DNA of 64,000 nt from Agrypnia vestita (lineage: Eukaryota; Arthropoda; Insecta; Trichoptera; Phryganeidae): positions 175,537 through 239,536 of the forward strand of contig JADDOH010004202.1 in assembly GCA_016648135.1 (NCBI GenBank), given 5' to 3'. Both the position numbers and the translations under genes were made by a program. The notes under the pieces were generated by a model that worked only from the letters and a program-made list of their open reading frames with translations, was not told the origin of the DNA and did not search any database. Position 1 is the stretch's first letter. Each line of letters opens with the position of its first letter. Of the stretch, positions 33,046 to 46,152 are shown piece by piece.

Positions 33046-33584
33046 TAACAAGTTTTTTCGAAAAAAATTAATTCATATGTATTATTTATATATTCTTTCT
33101 TTTTCAAAAAATTAAAGCGTGTAGGTATAAAATTCTCAATATTATTCAATGCTTCGTGCTACAATTTCGTGATGATGCAAAATTCATTACGTCATTAAAT
33201 TAGAGTGCGGCAATTTCCTAGTCGATTTTTTTTAAACTGGGTTAAACAAGTACGTAATAAAATTCGATTATCTCTACTCCATTATTTTATATTGTAATGA
33301 AGTTATCACAATTCGTGTCACATAAACTTAATGCAAATTGGGGTTTCTTGAATGACAGGCAATAATTATCGAGAGACTGATAGTCACCATAACCAAATTA
33401 CGTAATTAATATTGCGCACCTGAATAAAGCGCGTCTGTTGATGAAAATATAGATTTTTCTTCCGTTTCTGACTCTTGTGGCTATCGATCTCCTGTAATTT
33501 TGCAGTCATCTTGGTAATGATTACCGATACCACCCATTTCTCTTGGTTCTCATGCTACAAATAGCAATCTTCAACGTTCTGTTA
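33046..33584. other. AT-rich DNA, nothing recognised
   Basis: No supported feature. Confidence 0.5.
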
Positions 33585-33901
33585 GATTCCTTCTGCAATC
33601 CATCAGATCACCATTTTTTTCAAGTTTTCCTTAACCCAATTATAAAAATTTCGTTGTTTGTCCGTCCGTCTGTCTGTCCCCGTAACTTTGTTAACCTCCG
33701 TAACATCTTTATAGTAAAAAAATATTTTTTCATCTTTATGGTATTTTTTTTAATAGAAAAAATATATAAATTAAAGATTTTTAAATTTTTTATACCAATT
33801 ATCTATTTTTCTTTTTTTTTAAATATAAATAATTAAATACTTATTCCTTAGGAACCGACGTGTAAAAGGACCGTAAATTTTGACGGGTTACAGCTAGTAT
33901 C
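33585..33901 (+). mobile_element. Helitron-like family C, copy with complete 3' end
   Basis: Contains CGTTGTTTGTCCGTCCGTCT and TGTCTGTCC, then an AT-rich middle, TTCCTTAGGAACCGACGTG, an imperfect hairpin (CCGTAAA...TTGACGG), GGTTACAG and a terminal CTAG followed by T. A 3' hairpin close to CTRR, with insertion before T, is the Helitron signature. Related copies on the minus strand are at 46153-46560, 49573-49790 and 61660-61815. Non-coding. Confidence 0.7.
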
Positions 33902-34504
33902 ATTACTAGTAACATTGCTTAATTTTCAAAAATATTTTCTTGAGGTTTGGGAGCCCCTTTACAGAGAGGCTTGGCGTTCAAAACTATTGAAAAAGATTTC
34001 GAAGATAGATTTCGATGCACTTTCATTATTGTACTGTCGTACGTATTGTATAAAAATTCTAACTTTATTCAAATGAAACTGGATGCTTTTTCTATGAAAA
34101 TATGTCTTACTTGGTGATCTTCCGAAATACAACTCAATCATCAAACCAACAAGCTTCTCAAGCTACGTTTCATTATTTTTATTTGTATTTATTTTTTTAT
34201 TGTAGTATTATGTAAAGTGCAAGAATTGTATATACACCTAACATAAAACACGTTTTAAAATTATAATTAAAGTAGTAATGAAAGTAAAACATATTAGAAA
34301 AAATTAGCAATCATAAAAACACTTAAAGTATAAAATAATAATAGTAGGTATAATAAATAGTAAAAAAGTAAACAACAATAATTGAAACCTTTAACATAAT
34401 ACAATAAAATAGAGAATAGTAGGTACCTACCTAATTAAAAAGTAATGTTAAAACGGAATGATTTAAAGGAAAAAACATATTATTTTCAATCACATAGCTG
34501 GTGC
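33902..34504. other. AT-rich DNA, nothing recognised
   Basis: A 15-bp word like the SINE 1 head (AAGCTTGTTGGTTTG, minus strand) lies at about 34143, too short to call. Confidence 0.45.
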
Positions 34505-34555
34505 CATGAAAATAGGACTAAATTTGGCTGTCTCCACAGAGTATAATATTGTTCA
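34505..34555 (-). repeat. SINE family 1, body fragment
   Basis: CCATGAAAATAGGACTAAAT with TGGCTGTCT corresponds to the body junction TATGAAAATAGGACTAACTT with TGCTAGTCT of the full copy. It could be part of the same broken insertion as 35055-35115. Confidence 0.4.
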
Positions 34556-35054
34556 GAGATGAACTTAACCCCTTATTCAATTGAGGAGATTGAGTTACAG
34601 TGATACAATGATTTCCCTCGCGTATATTTATAATACATTTATACGAAAGTTAAAGTATTTATTCTTTAATAATTAAATCCCCTAGTAAATTATACTTTTT
34701 TTTTAAAAATAATCGTTGTTTTCAATTTCTTTTAAATTTTCGTTCCAAACCCAGTCTCTTCAATTGAAAACATTTTCTTGTAATAAAGCGCAACTGATTT
34801 GTTAAAACTAAATATTTTTAAGGGTATTTACTTTTCATAACTGCTTTAATATACTTGTCAAGCGCATATTATTATAGTCTATATATTTTGGTGGTCTGGT
34901 TTGGTAATTTTTTTAACATAGATATTATACTTTTTAAGAGCATTTAACTTTTCCATGATTATTTCAAATAAATTAGTATTTTTTTTGGAATCAACCGTAG
35001 TGCCAGAATGTGAACCAAAAAGTTAACGTTTGTCTATATATTTTTGTGGTCCAT
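34556..35054. other. AT-rich DNA, nothing recognised
   Basis: No supported feature. Confidence 0.5.
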
Positions 35055-35115
35055 GGTTGTCTCTTAGAACGGGTAGATCAATAGGCGAGTATCTTAACCA
35101 CCATACAACAAGCTT
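35055..35115 (-). repeat. SINE family 1, head fragment
   Basis: The minus strand reads AAGCTTGTTGTATGGTGG then TTAAGATACTCGCC, matching the SINE 1 tRNA-like head (AGCTTGTTGGTCTTGTGG, TTAGGACACTGGCC). The B box is degraded. Confidence 0.5.
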
Positions 35116-35149
35116 CTTTTTTTAATGAGAAATTTTTAAAAATGCCGGT

Positions 35150-35440
35150 CTACTACGAGTGTACTTAACGCCGCTGTACAAATTCAAATCATTAAAATTC
35201 TTCGGTCCAGGCATGTTTCGCAAAGCACTTACGAATAAAACGTTTCAATGTCCCGCAAGGTCGTAAAGGTTCTCTGCACTGCCCCTGGCTCCCGGGTGCA
35301 TCGTCCACTTGCATTCTTTATGTTTTCAATTACAATGCGATGCACCTATGCACATACTTGGTATTTATGCAGTAATGCATCTGCATTGGCCGCGTGCGTT
35401 TAGCAGATTTTTACGCGATTTAACTGCATATCTGTTCACA
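35150..35440. other. G+C-richer island without a frame
   Basis: Complex CpG-bearing stretch with repeated ATGCA words (35338-35385). No transposon motif. Possible regulatory DNA. Confidence 0.35.
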
Positions 35441-35587
35441 TCCCCAATAAACGTAAAAAGAATACTGGTTACTGTAATTCGAAACTTTTTTATTATATTT
35501 TTGATGCTTATTGTGGTTGGTCGGGCAAAATTATTTATTTGAGAAAACTGAGATTTGTTTAAACCACAACTTCTGATTGTTTTTAAA

Positions 35588-35630
35588 CGTCTACCAGTTT
35601 CGATACCGCACTGTATCTTCGTCCGGTAGG
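35588..35630 (-). ncRNA. Penelope-type hammerhead, one core base lost
   Basis: On the minus strand: CGGACGA (should be CUGANGA; U4 is G), spacer A, stem II GATAC with GTATC, GAAAC, TGGTA, GACG. Stem II and the GAAA side are intact, but stem I does not pair and U4 is lost, so it should be inactive. Confidence 0.7.
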
Positions 35631-35944
35631 AGTCAAGTGTGTAGGGGTGTGGTCTAATTTGTGGTGAGGGAAAGGGAAAGTTGATTTCTAACATATTTAA
35701 ATTATATAACCCAAGGCCTTTTTTATTTATGTGAAACATTTCGATGTTTACTTTTTTAAAAGTGTGGCTTGTCTCCAGCAGGTGTTTTAAGAATTCTGAG
35801 AAATTATTATTATTAAGACATCTTAGGTTTTATTTAATTATTATATTAAAACAATGCACAATTTCATCCAATACAATGATGACAAAAATAATGAAGAAAC
35901 ATTCCGATTATCTATGATTAAAATTGGTGATTTTTTTCAAAACC

Positions 35945-36065
35945 AAACACTTCTGCATGCACTGTCCATTAATACCGAGGGATCCGGGTTCAATTCTCAA
36001 TGAGGTCATATAATTTCTTTGTGATTTTCTTGAGCCTGGGTTGTATTGATTGTTAGATATATGTT
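35945..36065 (+). repeat. SINE family 2, copy
   Basis: GGATCCGGGTTCAATTCTCA is a B-box region, followed by ATGAGGTCA and TTTGTGATTTTCTTGAGCC. The same order (GTGAGGTCA, TATGTGATTTTCTTAAGCC) occurs on the minus strand at 58385-58498. The head is poorly kept. Confidence 0.55.
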
Positions 36066-38460
36066 ATACGAGAATGTGTTATTCATTAAATTTGATTGGT
36101 TTTTAAATTAAATTAAGTTTTATGTTAAGAGGGTGTCGTGCGTTTCAATCGGTAGGTATTAAGGTATTTGGAGTGATTTTCAATTTTATTTTTGTATGTA
36201 TGTGTCGTTACGCACACATCAACTTCAGTTAACCTGGTCGCCTGTTTGCAAAGAGTCCCAAGTATTTGAAATATGCGGGTTTTGTATAGAGTACAATAAT
36301 AATTTGTGTGACTACTAATATATTTATTACTCCGTTAGTCTCAGACATTCAAAGGACTGGTTAAGTTAGACTTATCACTTTTAATATGACACCAAATTTA
36401 AAATTTCGAAAAAAAAGATTTCCTATACGAAATCAATTAGCTGATAGGTGCAATTAGTAAGGAGGATTTTTCTGACATATTACTAAATAAATCCATTGTA
36501 AAATTTGTTTAGTTAGATCGTGTAAACCACCCAACCATGTCCGGGAATTAAGACCTACTTTATTAATTAGTTCACATTATGCATCAGGCTTGTTGCATTA
36601 TTCACCGATCAGGAAATGAATTTCGATATGTCCGAAAATATTAAACCTCTGACCTTTTCATTATTGTTACTAGGTTTTTCAGTGTTGTTTCTTCATTTTT
36701 AATAAGTTTTTTGCAATAGTGGGGTTTGCATGACTTATAGTTACCAAAAACGTAGTTTTGAGCACACAAAACATCCTGCTTCAGTTCTAGAAGTTTGCTC
36801 AAAAGTTTTGCTAGCTTGAGCAAAATCCACAATTCTATTTCTATTGATTATGATTTCCTCTTCATCTTAATTTTTTTTTATTGTAAATTTTTTCAACGAT
36901 TCCTGAACTCAAATAAATGTGAAAGTAAGTAGTTATTCCAAAAATGCTTAAAAACAAAAATCATTTCTCATGATTCGTGATTCAAAATATTAATTCTTTT
37001 GCCTTCCCATTTTCACTAAAATAAAAGTTAGTTTATGAATTTAATTTGTCTCGAACATTATAAAGGTAAACAAACAAAAGTTAGCAATAATATTTAAAAC
37101 TCAGTTGTCTACAAAAAAATACTATTACTTCGTTTTCGATGTGCGCAGTGTAACATACGAATTCGAACGTGGAACGCATAGTCGGAAAACGGGCATAACC
37201 TCGCTCGCTGACGACTCAAAGCCGATTGAAATTCTTTTTTATCTTAAGCATTTATGTTTCTAATCTGTGTCCAAAAATGTATTAATGATTTTACTTGCTT
37301 TTTAAAAAAAGTATATATTTTAATTATCAGGCAATACTTTAAAAATGTAAGCTGGACGAATTGCAGTTTATACAAGTGGGGTTTTTAGAAAATGATATTT
37401 GAGAAAAAAAATTACAGTTAATTTTCAAAAATCAACTGAACGCCGGCAGACTTTTTTTTAGGTTTTTCTCATCTTTACAGAGTGTTAATAAATAAACTTT
37501 TAATAATTTTTAATTTTGGCCACGGACTAATTGTAAACGCGTTGTCTGTGATATCAAATGTATATATTGAATGCTTATTATATAAATATTCTCCATTATA
37601 TCAACTTAACCGTGACTGACGTTTCTGCTTGTTTTACTCGACGCGGTCGTAAGGGATAGTTAGTTTCTGATTAATTAACCTAATTTTCATTGTTTATATT
37701 TTAAATTTTAAATGTGTGATCTGTCTCTAAATGATGGTTAAAAAATTCCGGAAAGTTATTATTTTTTTATCAAAACTTTCAAAACTAAGTGCGTCACTTT
37801 TCAATAATGTACTCGTATAAATGTGTAACACACCTTTATACCTAAATTAACTTTAGACAAGCATTATTTTTAAATACCTACACAGCATTGAAATAAAATT
37901 ATTCTGTAAACAGTATTTTCAAGGTGAAACTCTGTTTCGAATTTCCAAGAATGTAAGTATTCCATATATTTTGTACATTATGTAAATGCATACAATTTTC
38001 AAGTTACATAGGTTTGAGTTAATGAAAACTCAGTAAGCTCATTGACGATCCTAAGGATGTAGTATATTACACATGTAAGAAATAAGCATACGTGAAGTGG
38101 TGTTATTGATGATTCTCTGAAAATGGACTCTCTCAAGACACGAAATAAAAAGGGAAGAGCGAGAGTCTTGCGCTAAGAACGACAACGAAAAAAGACGAAC
38201 AAACTTCAAGCGGCATTAGGAAGGCTAGAGTGAAAAATTTAAAGACTGTAGAAACTTGGAGGAAGTAAAACGCTACGTTCATACATATTGAAAAAATACT
38301 TTACTCTTTGTTAAATATAATACAGTATGCTTCTTTTTGTACGCAGTTTTTATACAATAAAACAACATTATACACAGCTCTGAGATTTTGTTGAGACAAA
38401 GCTCCACACCGTTTTCGCATGTTTATATTTTAATCCGTGCACACGTTGTAAGAACTTGAA
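36066..38460. other. AT-rich DNA with small complex patches
   Basis: Slightly G+C-richer patches lie at 36180-36260, 37140-37230 and 38100-38230. No frame or repeat is recognised. Confidence 0.45.
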
Positions 38461-38540
38461 ACACAAATATTTATTCCAATTTATTTGTGTCCAAGGGATT
38501 CAAATTCCATTTATATTTCACGGCTGAAATATAAATGGAA
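38461..38540. repeat. Two adjacent hairpins, one perfect over 16 bp
   Basis: 38505-38520 (TTCCATTTATATTTCA) pairs exactly with 38525-38540 around a CGGC loop. Just upstream ACACAAAT/ATTTGTGT (38461-38490) forms a weaker hairpin. The stem is shorter than a typical pre-microRNA. Confidence 0.9.
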
Positions 38541-39039
38541 AAATACCACATTTGATGTACAACGAGTGAAGAGTGAGTGAATAAAAAATAGTTGAGTAGA
38601 AAATTTTTAAAAAAAATGCGTGTTAATAATGGATGTACGCTTGAACATCACGTCACTCTCTAGGACCTATTTTGACAATATTATTAGGACAAAGTAACGT
38701 ACACAATATACACCATACTCGAAAATGCCACTCTCATACATACAATTCCTGTCTAATTGAATTGAACTATTATTGAATAAAAAAATTGCATAATTTTGTA
38801 TTGTATTTTTTACTGAATATGATTGAAAATTAGATATATTATCATTTCGAAGTTTAAAAAGACAAAGTTACTGAAAAATTCTCGGAAAAAAAAATTATCC
38901 GATATTTTGACCAAAAATGATTATAATTCCAACACTATCGCCGTCAGTTGGTGGTTAATGACCCAAGATTTTCCCGTAATCCAATGACTTATCCTTTAGT
39001 GCTAATGATACAGTAAAAAGTGCTGAATTCTTTACACCC
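38541..39039. other. AT-rich DNA, nothing recognised
   Basis: No supported feature. Confidence 0.5.
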
Positions 39040-39330
39040 TGCGGGGGGAGATAATTATTTTATTGCGCACGTATGTAAGTGGAGGTTTTTGTCGAGCGTC
39101 ATTAGCGGACATTAACGATCCCAAGAGCGGCGCATGAATTTGGGAACAGCAATTAACATTCTAGCATAACTTCAGCACAACCTATCTCGGGTAGAGTGGA
39201 CTCGGCTGACGTAACAACAAAGCCTTTATACCCTTAGCGTCGAGTTGTCCTGCCCATTGGACGCCGGCGCCACTTGTGTGGCGTCTTTCTCAGCTTGCGA
39301 TCAAAGTTTTGATCTGTTTGCAAACTCCCG
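39040..39330. other. G+C-richer island without a frame
   Basis: One of the most distinct islands: CpG-rich, complex, with GGACGCCGGCGCCACTTGTG-type sequence and no frame. Possible conserved regulatory element. Confidence 0.4.
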
Positions 39331-39719
39331 AAACTTCACTTTTAACATGTTTGCCGTAGTGTGAATTACAATTAATTGTACTTTAAATACTTTGAATTCT
39401 TCAGGCATTATTTCGAGCTTAAACTGAAAACAATACTTTAATTTAACATTCTATTAAATTTAACAAACAACCTTCCAGTTGCGAGACAGTTATTGTAAAA
39501 AATATAATATTCGTATAAATTTATTAATTTTGTATTTATCTTCATGCAATTGTTGTCCGTAGATCTTGTTCACACAATATTATTTTTTAATTAAATGGGC
39601 AGAACTCTAAAGTATTATTTACCAAAATGGGATACACTTGCTAATCAATGTCAAATTTAAAAAAATAAATTCACAGGTACTAAAATAACACTTGCATGAT
39701 AATATTGTGTGAACAAAAT
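39331..39719. other. AT-rich DNA, nothing recognised
   Basis: An 18-bp word near ATAATATTGTGTGAACA recurs (inverted) at 39568 and 39703; otherwise nothing. Confidence 0.4.
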
Positions 39720-39724
39720 TAAAT

Positions 39725-41408
39725 TGAATATGGAATCCCGCAAAGAAAGAAGTACACTGGGTCCACTGCTTTTTTTGATACACATAAATGACTTATCTGA
39801 GTTGAAAATTAAGCAAAGAATCACAACTTGACGCAGTTCAATGGAACAAGTTAATAATCTTGCAGTAAAAATATATATTATCAGCAGCTAAATAAAACTA
39901 CACGACCCAAAAAAATGCAGAAAAAGAACTAAATTTATATCTACTGTTCTAGGCCAACCAAAATTTTTTAATAATATTTAATTACATTTAAATGGCTGCA
40001 AAAACATAAATAGTTAAAATTGTCCGTGTACAGCAATATTTAAGTCACTAAATATTAAAGATTATTTATTAATAGGCACGTGATTTGGGATAAACATTTA
40101 GATGGATTGGCTAAAATAAGTGTAAATTTTTAAATTACTTAAACAGAAGACAAACGCTGTTAAACACTAAGCCATGGTATTTAAAGTAAGAAGAGTGCAT
40201 CGAGTGTACACATATAATGTCAAATAAATATTATTTAGTTGACTACACTTAAAAGTTGTATACCACCGTGATTTTACGTATCCTTCTGAGCCACTTTTAA
40301 GAGAATTTCAGATTTTGGATGCATTTGCGAAATGCAAACAAGACAATTATAAGTGCTGAACATAATATCTTTTTTTTGTAGATAAATAAATGCTCCGTAT
40401 GCGAGGACAAAAAGATCTCAATTCACAGGAGTAAATAAAATAAAAATCTTTCTAAGAGAATCGTTCTAAACTAGCTTGGATCAAAGATTATTCCTTTTTC
40501 AAACTTCCAGAATATATTATAATCCATTTGAAAATTACCTCAAAACCTTAAATTATATTTAAGCTTTTACAGATATTAAATAGGCTATTACAATTTGAGA
40601 GATCAGATACCGAAAATAAACTTTGTAACTGCATTGTGTGAATGGGTGATAAATAAATTCCGTTAGTCTAAGACTACTACGAGAATCTAGACGATTTTGC
40701 CACCAATTTTACTATGCTCAAAAATATTTTAAATGTGTATGTTAGTTGTTGATAAGGTTAGACAACAAAAGTAATTTGATTGCAGTAAATTAAAATTTTG
40801 ATATGTTAAGTGTATCGAATGGTCATACACATATTGTTATAAATACCTACATAATATTCTATATATACCTACATTTTGATTGTAACTTGTAACTTGGTTA
40901 TGTTGAAATTGTGTTTATGTATAATATAAACAACAAAATGTATGTCATTCATACTTTTATTTTGTAATGCTTTTTTTATAATGCTTAAGTTTGAAATTGT
41001 GTATTTTTATGATTAAACATTTTAAACAAAAATGTGTTATGTAATTAATGCTTATTAAACTTGTGCTATTGATATGAACTTTCTTTCTATTTTATATTAT
41101 TTTTATTTATATTATGCTAATGCTATGTACTTGCCTTCTTCTTTATATTATTACTTTATTTTTATTTGTTTTTCTTAGGCATTCACTATGTCCCAATTCC
41201 TAAACACATAGGTTAACATGTGTAATATTTTATGTATTTTTTATACATTTATAAATACAAATTCGTTACAGATTTTTGACACTTCGCGTCCGTGGCATTT
41301 AAGTACTTTTTCAAAGCTTTATTTTCTTATATTGTAAAATTGACATATGTTACTTTATTCTATTTTTCGTAAAAGCCCTTAAGGGTAAAGATAAATAATA
41401 ATAATAAT
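39725..41408 (+). pseudogene. LINE relic: RT motif B region to 3' end
   Basis: GIPQ near 39735 and, after a shift, LGPLLFLIHINDLSELKIKQ form the motif B block of a LINE RT. Traces of the thumb (WDKHLDGL, near 40090) follow. The rest is AT-rich 3' sequence that closes with a GCCCTTAAGGGTAAAGATAA block and an (AAT)n tail at 41388-41408, a typical LINE 3' terminus. Heavily decayed, many stops. Confidence 0.7.
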
Positions 41409-42329
41409 TGTAGGTGTGCGTCTATTTGGTTAAATACTCTGATTTCGGTTGAGAGTTTAATCAAATGAATAAAGAAGAGAATGACTCTACGAATTACGGA
41501 AATTATGTTGCGTGCTCAGAATATTACGCCGACACACCACTACCGATTTAGTTACCTGCAAAACGTAGAGAATATTTGAGCAAAAGGTTGGGACAGATAA
41601 TTGATTGAAAGAAAGGTATTTACTTACATTTTATTTTAGAGAATACAAAAGGGCTTCTTATATTTAAACTTATGGAGACATTTAACTAATTAAGAAATAT
41701 AAAGATACAGTGAAACTGAGGTTTCGGAACGATGTCAGTGGAGGCTGGTCTTCAGACTGGTCGGGGCAAAGGACTTGACTGTTTCTTCCAAACATGGCGG
41801 AAACTGAAAGTTTATTTATTATATGAGCACATAAATACGCTTTCATACAGGTATGCGTGAATTTGTTTGTTGTATATGTATTTGTAAAGTAATAGTATAT
41901 GTATGTAGATTTTGAGTAACGAGAGAACGTAGTAATGCATCTCGGGCGCCCGGGCTCTCATTAACGGATAGTCATTACCAGTGCCTTTGTTATAATTCCA
42001 GCGAGATACGGACAGGTAGACATTAAAATTTATGATAGTTGTTTTTTTTATATTTATATTATACATCCGATGTAATAATATAAGTTTTTTTTCAAAATGA
42101 ATAAAAACAAAGTACGTAATGAAGGTTTGTGTAATTTACTCGATGTGTGTATCTGACATGCAATCAGCAGCATATCAACTGCCTCATAACAATTGACAGG
42201 TGTGGTTTGCGCTGTTTGTGGTATGATTCAATAAATGGTACCAATTACTCATACTCAATTGGCTCCATCATGATATAGTTTAAATGTGGTTTTAATTTGT
42301 GCATCGCAGCCAATTCACGAATAAATTCA
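41409..42329. other. AT-rich DNA, nothing recognised
   Basis: Small complex patches at 41490-41530 and 41930-41980; no motif. Confidence 0.45.
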
Positions 42330-42670
42330 CTTAAAAAATATAGAAGTATCATTACCAGTTGCGAAAATATATGCATAGTATATAGTTCATGAGAAAAGAA
42401 GAGAAAAGAAAAGAACAGATGTCTTTAGCATAGTCCATTCAAATAAAAAGAAAGATTCTCAGATTTGAACACATACAGATCTTTAAAAAAATTGATTATA
42501 TGTATATTCTTTCGATGGAATTGGTGAACGTTGCATTGTGAAAGAGTGATCACGGCAGCTCATACAGGTTGTAAGCCCTGGACCATGATATAAAAAGACT
42601 TCCACACACGTTTCTCATGTTCAAAGCTTCATCTCTGTGAGACTTTTATTATTTATCTTAATTATTTTTT
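42330..42670 (+). repeat. Dispersed repeat A, best copy
   Basis: Contains all blocks in order: ATCATTACCAGTTGC, CAGATGTCTTTAGCATAGTC, GATGGAATTGGTGAACGTTG, CAGCTCATACAGGTTG, TAAGCCCTGGACC, the GTTTCTCATGTTCAAAGCTT region and CATCTCTGTGAGACTTTTAT. About 340 bp, non-coding. Confidence 0.65.
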
Positions 42671-43479
42671 CATCTTTTTTCTTAGAACATAGCTACATAT
42701 AAAAATTATCGAGGAAATTGAGAATATTTGGCTTCTAATGATTGTCGTAGATTTGCTTATGATATTCACTTTGGAGGAATAAAAATAAAAATTTCGTGGT
42801 AGTTTAAATGATCTAAATAAAGATAAGTCAATGGTCTACAAATAAATACAATAAGATAAAATAAATTTATATATATATACATACTTACATAAAACTAAAA
42901 GTCCAACGCTAGTCTTGCCTATGGCGGCGAAACTTGCGTTTACAATAGGTTACAATACAATACAAATCCAAATGTTTAAGATAACCTAACCAACCTCTAA
43001 AAGGGCTTCTCGGAGTTTCTTTTCAAGATAAAATAATAAACTAAGACGTTCTCTGAAAGACCAAAGTAGAATTAGTATATCGTTAAATGGTAACAATGTT
43101 GGTATTGCTATGAGCTGGTCACCCAAATAACAACAATCATTCGTGTAAATCGTGCTATGGGAAAGAATATACTGTACCTATACCACGGAACGTGTCATTT
43201 TGAAGCCTTACATAACCAATATCTTTCAAGGAAATTCAAAATGTAACAGGTTAAGATAAATGATGAAGGATAAAAATAATTGACATATTTTTAGAATGAT
43301 TCAAGAGAGAAATCAATATAAAAAAATGTTTAAAAATTATAAATGAAAAAAACCACTCGAATTTATTATATTTAAAAATATCTATACAAAAAGCAATATT
43401 TTTTTTAAAACCGTTAGTTAAAAATGTATATTAATAATTTTTATGGAATTAAATTAAATAGTTATCTATATGTATAAAA
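42671..43479. other. AT-rich DNA, nothing recognised
   Basis: No supported feature. Confidence 0.5.
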
Positions 43480-43690
43480 ATTCAGCCTGCGTACGCTTGT
43501 GTTCGTAAAAATCGAAAAGTAGTCGGTCGATTGACTTGAAATTTTGACACAACGTTGCATTTGAATACATGCGTGTTTTTATAGTAAAATGAAATTTTAA
43601 CAACATTGCATTCGAATACGCGCGTGTTTTCATCAAATACCTTGGTCATCCAAACATCCGAAAAAATATTTTTTTTTACTTCTGCCTTTG
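43480..43690. repeat. Unclassified repeat with an internal 36-bp duplication
   Basis: The segments CAACGTTGCATTTGAATACA (43551) and CAACATTGCATTCGAATACG (43600) begin two diverged copies that both continue CGTGTTTT. The preceding CGATTGACTTGAAATTTTGA phrase is common in insect transposons, but I cannot assign the class. Confidence 0.45.
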
Positions 43691-45539
43691 GTTTAAATTT
43701 GTATTGATTTTTTATTTATTTATCAACACCCTACAAGGCTTTTACAAACAATAAGCGTTGTTCTGGCGTAACATGGCAAACCAAACTGAGCAGGAATCAG
43801 CTGTAGCTGTCAAATTAGTAGTTGCTGAAAAAAAGTATTGCAAATTCAAAAAAAAACTCATTATTTGAAAAGGTATTCACAATTTGAGTCACTTAAAAAA
43901 GAATGTCGGTATATAATATTTCAATACTATACATTATCTACATCGATATTTTTAAATAATCTGTATATCTTGCCACTTTTTCGCTATTTTTATACTGGAT
44001 ATTGACTTTGCTAGCTTTAAGCTTTGAGCTATCATTGCGCGCTATATGTCATATTTTTCTTTGAAAAAACTATATTACTTCATAATGATAATACCTCTTT
44101 TTATTATACCTAATTGTTTCTAAGAAGTAATAAAGTCACCCTCACCCTTATTTACCCCACTGATCCCTAACCAGACTGAATTTAATTTAGTTATAATTTA
44201 CACCTGTAGATGGGAATGACCCAAAACTGGTAGTGATAAATAACTCAAATATTGTGTGTATAGTGTACAAAATTTATCAAACAAAAATTATATTTCTATT
44301 AAATGAACTCAAATTTCTAAATCTTAGCTGAAATAATCAAAATATGATTAATAGCTGTGGTCAGCATAAAAAGATAATTGTGTTCACTTTACTCACATAT
44401 TTTTAAGGTATTCTTCTATGAGCGCGTTACAAGGGAACTTTTTGGGTGTAACAAAATACGCGGAGTGGGATTTAATTCAACACGTGTGCTAATTAGTTTT
44501 AGTCAAAATAATCATGTTGCACCACAAAGTAACTGCCATATCAATCAATAATTCTGAATATGTTTGGGCGGACAGCGTATAACATCCGCTGTATTGAATT
44601 TAATATTCAATTAATACCTCTAAAATTTCAATTACGTTTCCTCTCTCTGAATGCATATATGAGTAAACCAAATATGTCCACAAAATGACCACAAACCTGC
44701 GATAGAGTATGCTCTGCACCTTCAAAGAGAGTCGAAATCATCCGGTCACAAGGATCTTCGTGTTGCCTTTTTTTATGTAGATATCTTGACAAGTCTTTGA
44801 TCGTTCTTCCACGTCACAAAAACGCGTCACAAAAACACGCAAAAGACTGGTGAAATCCCGTAAAAAAATATGATTACAACATTTACTAATCAATTATAAC
44901 ATCCGTTCATCCGATGCGAAAAAATGTACATTCCAGCATACGGAAACGAGAGCTATCGTTGTTTTCTTCTTTTCTTAATTCGGAGTCAAAATTCAAATAT
45001 GCTTTTTCACGCTGCCACGGGCACAGTATCATTTGTACTCCGAGTGTGCAGGCTGACTAAAGCCATCTAACGTCGAGTTTAGCCTCACATAAGCAGCGTC
45101 ATTTTTGACATAATATATAAAATCAAATATGCCTCAAGGAAAGGTTCAAGGTTTTAAATAGTTATTAAATTAATAATCATTTTGAGAGGTGTATACATTT
45201 GTCCATTATGTCGCCTTACCAAATACCTTCCTCCAACATCAAATTTTTTTTTTATCCAAGCGAGATTTTTTCAGCCGTTCATGGAGAACTTTCGTTGATG
45301 AAAATTCTATTAAATGTTCCAACTCAAGTTATACAACATAGCTCGTCGTTTATTATGTATGCCAAAGTAGTATATCTTGTAACGTAAGTACAAGAACGCA
45401 ATTTTTCAGCTGCAGAACATTTTCCTGCAAGAAGTATTAATGTCCCTTACTGTTATCCCTAATTCTAGTTCTCAAAATAAATATTCGATTTATATAAATA
45501 GCACGAGGAAAATATGCCCTTTTTGTCCATTTTATCACC
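43691..45539. other. AT-rich DNA with a complex stretch at 44930-45100
   Basis: No frame or repeat recognised. Confidence 0.45.
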
Positions 45540-45775
45540 CGATGTAATTCGAACAATGCACCATTCAGCCCGTGCGTGTGCGCTCGCGCGGCGATCCAGT
45601 TGTATGTGAAACATGTGAAATGGATTCTAAATGGGAACAGTGATGAAGGTTTAATTAATTGCTGTGAGGGAGTCAAGCTGCGCAAATTTCCTGAAGCGGG
45701 GAATAAGCAACATTTAGCACAAAGTGTGTTATGTGTTCCTTTTGAGTTTCATAGGGTCTGTGTGTCGTGCACTTG
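45540..45775. other. G+C-richer island without an assigned frame
   Basis: Both strands are open for 66-82 codons, but the products overlap and show no motif, so neither is called a gene. Confidence 0.3.
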
Positions 45776-46152
45776 AAGATGACTAAGAGTTTTGTATTAC
45801 GTATACATAGATTTTATATTTATTTATATTTTTAGTACGGAAGCTTTTTTTCTAAGAACGTATCAAATGCAATAATGATATTTTTCCCTAAGCATGCGAA
45901 TATATACTATATAAAAAATATTTTTTATTTACTACTGTAAACGATACAAAACCTTTTACAATAACAAAAAATATAAAATTTAGTTATTTATTTATTTATA
46001 TATTATCACAATTACACATTTTTACATTTATCTTATAATATCCCACTAGGTACAAAATATTCTGGGGTAGTTTGAAATAACAATTTAATAATTTTCTTAT
46101 TCTTGGTTGAATCAAATTATATAATATGAGAAAAAAAAAATAAAAGATAGGA
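45776..46152. other. AT-rich DNA, nothing recognised
   Basis: No supported feature. Confidence 0.5.

Noticed and set aside
35365..35739. 124-codon minus-strand frame
   Set aside because: It runs through the degenerate hammerhead at 35588-35630 and shows no motif, so it is a shadow.
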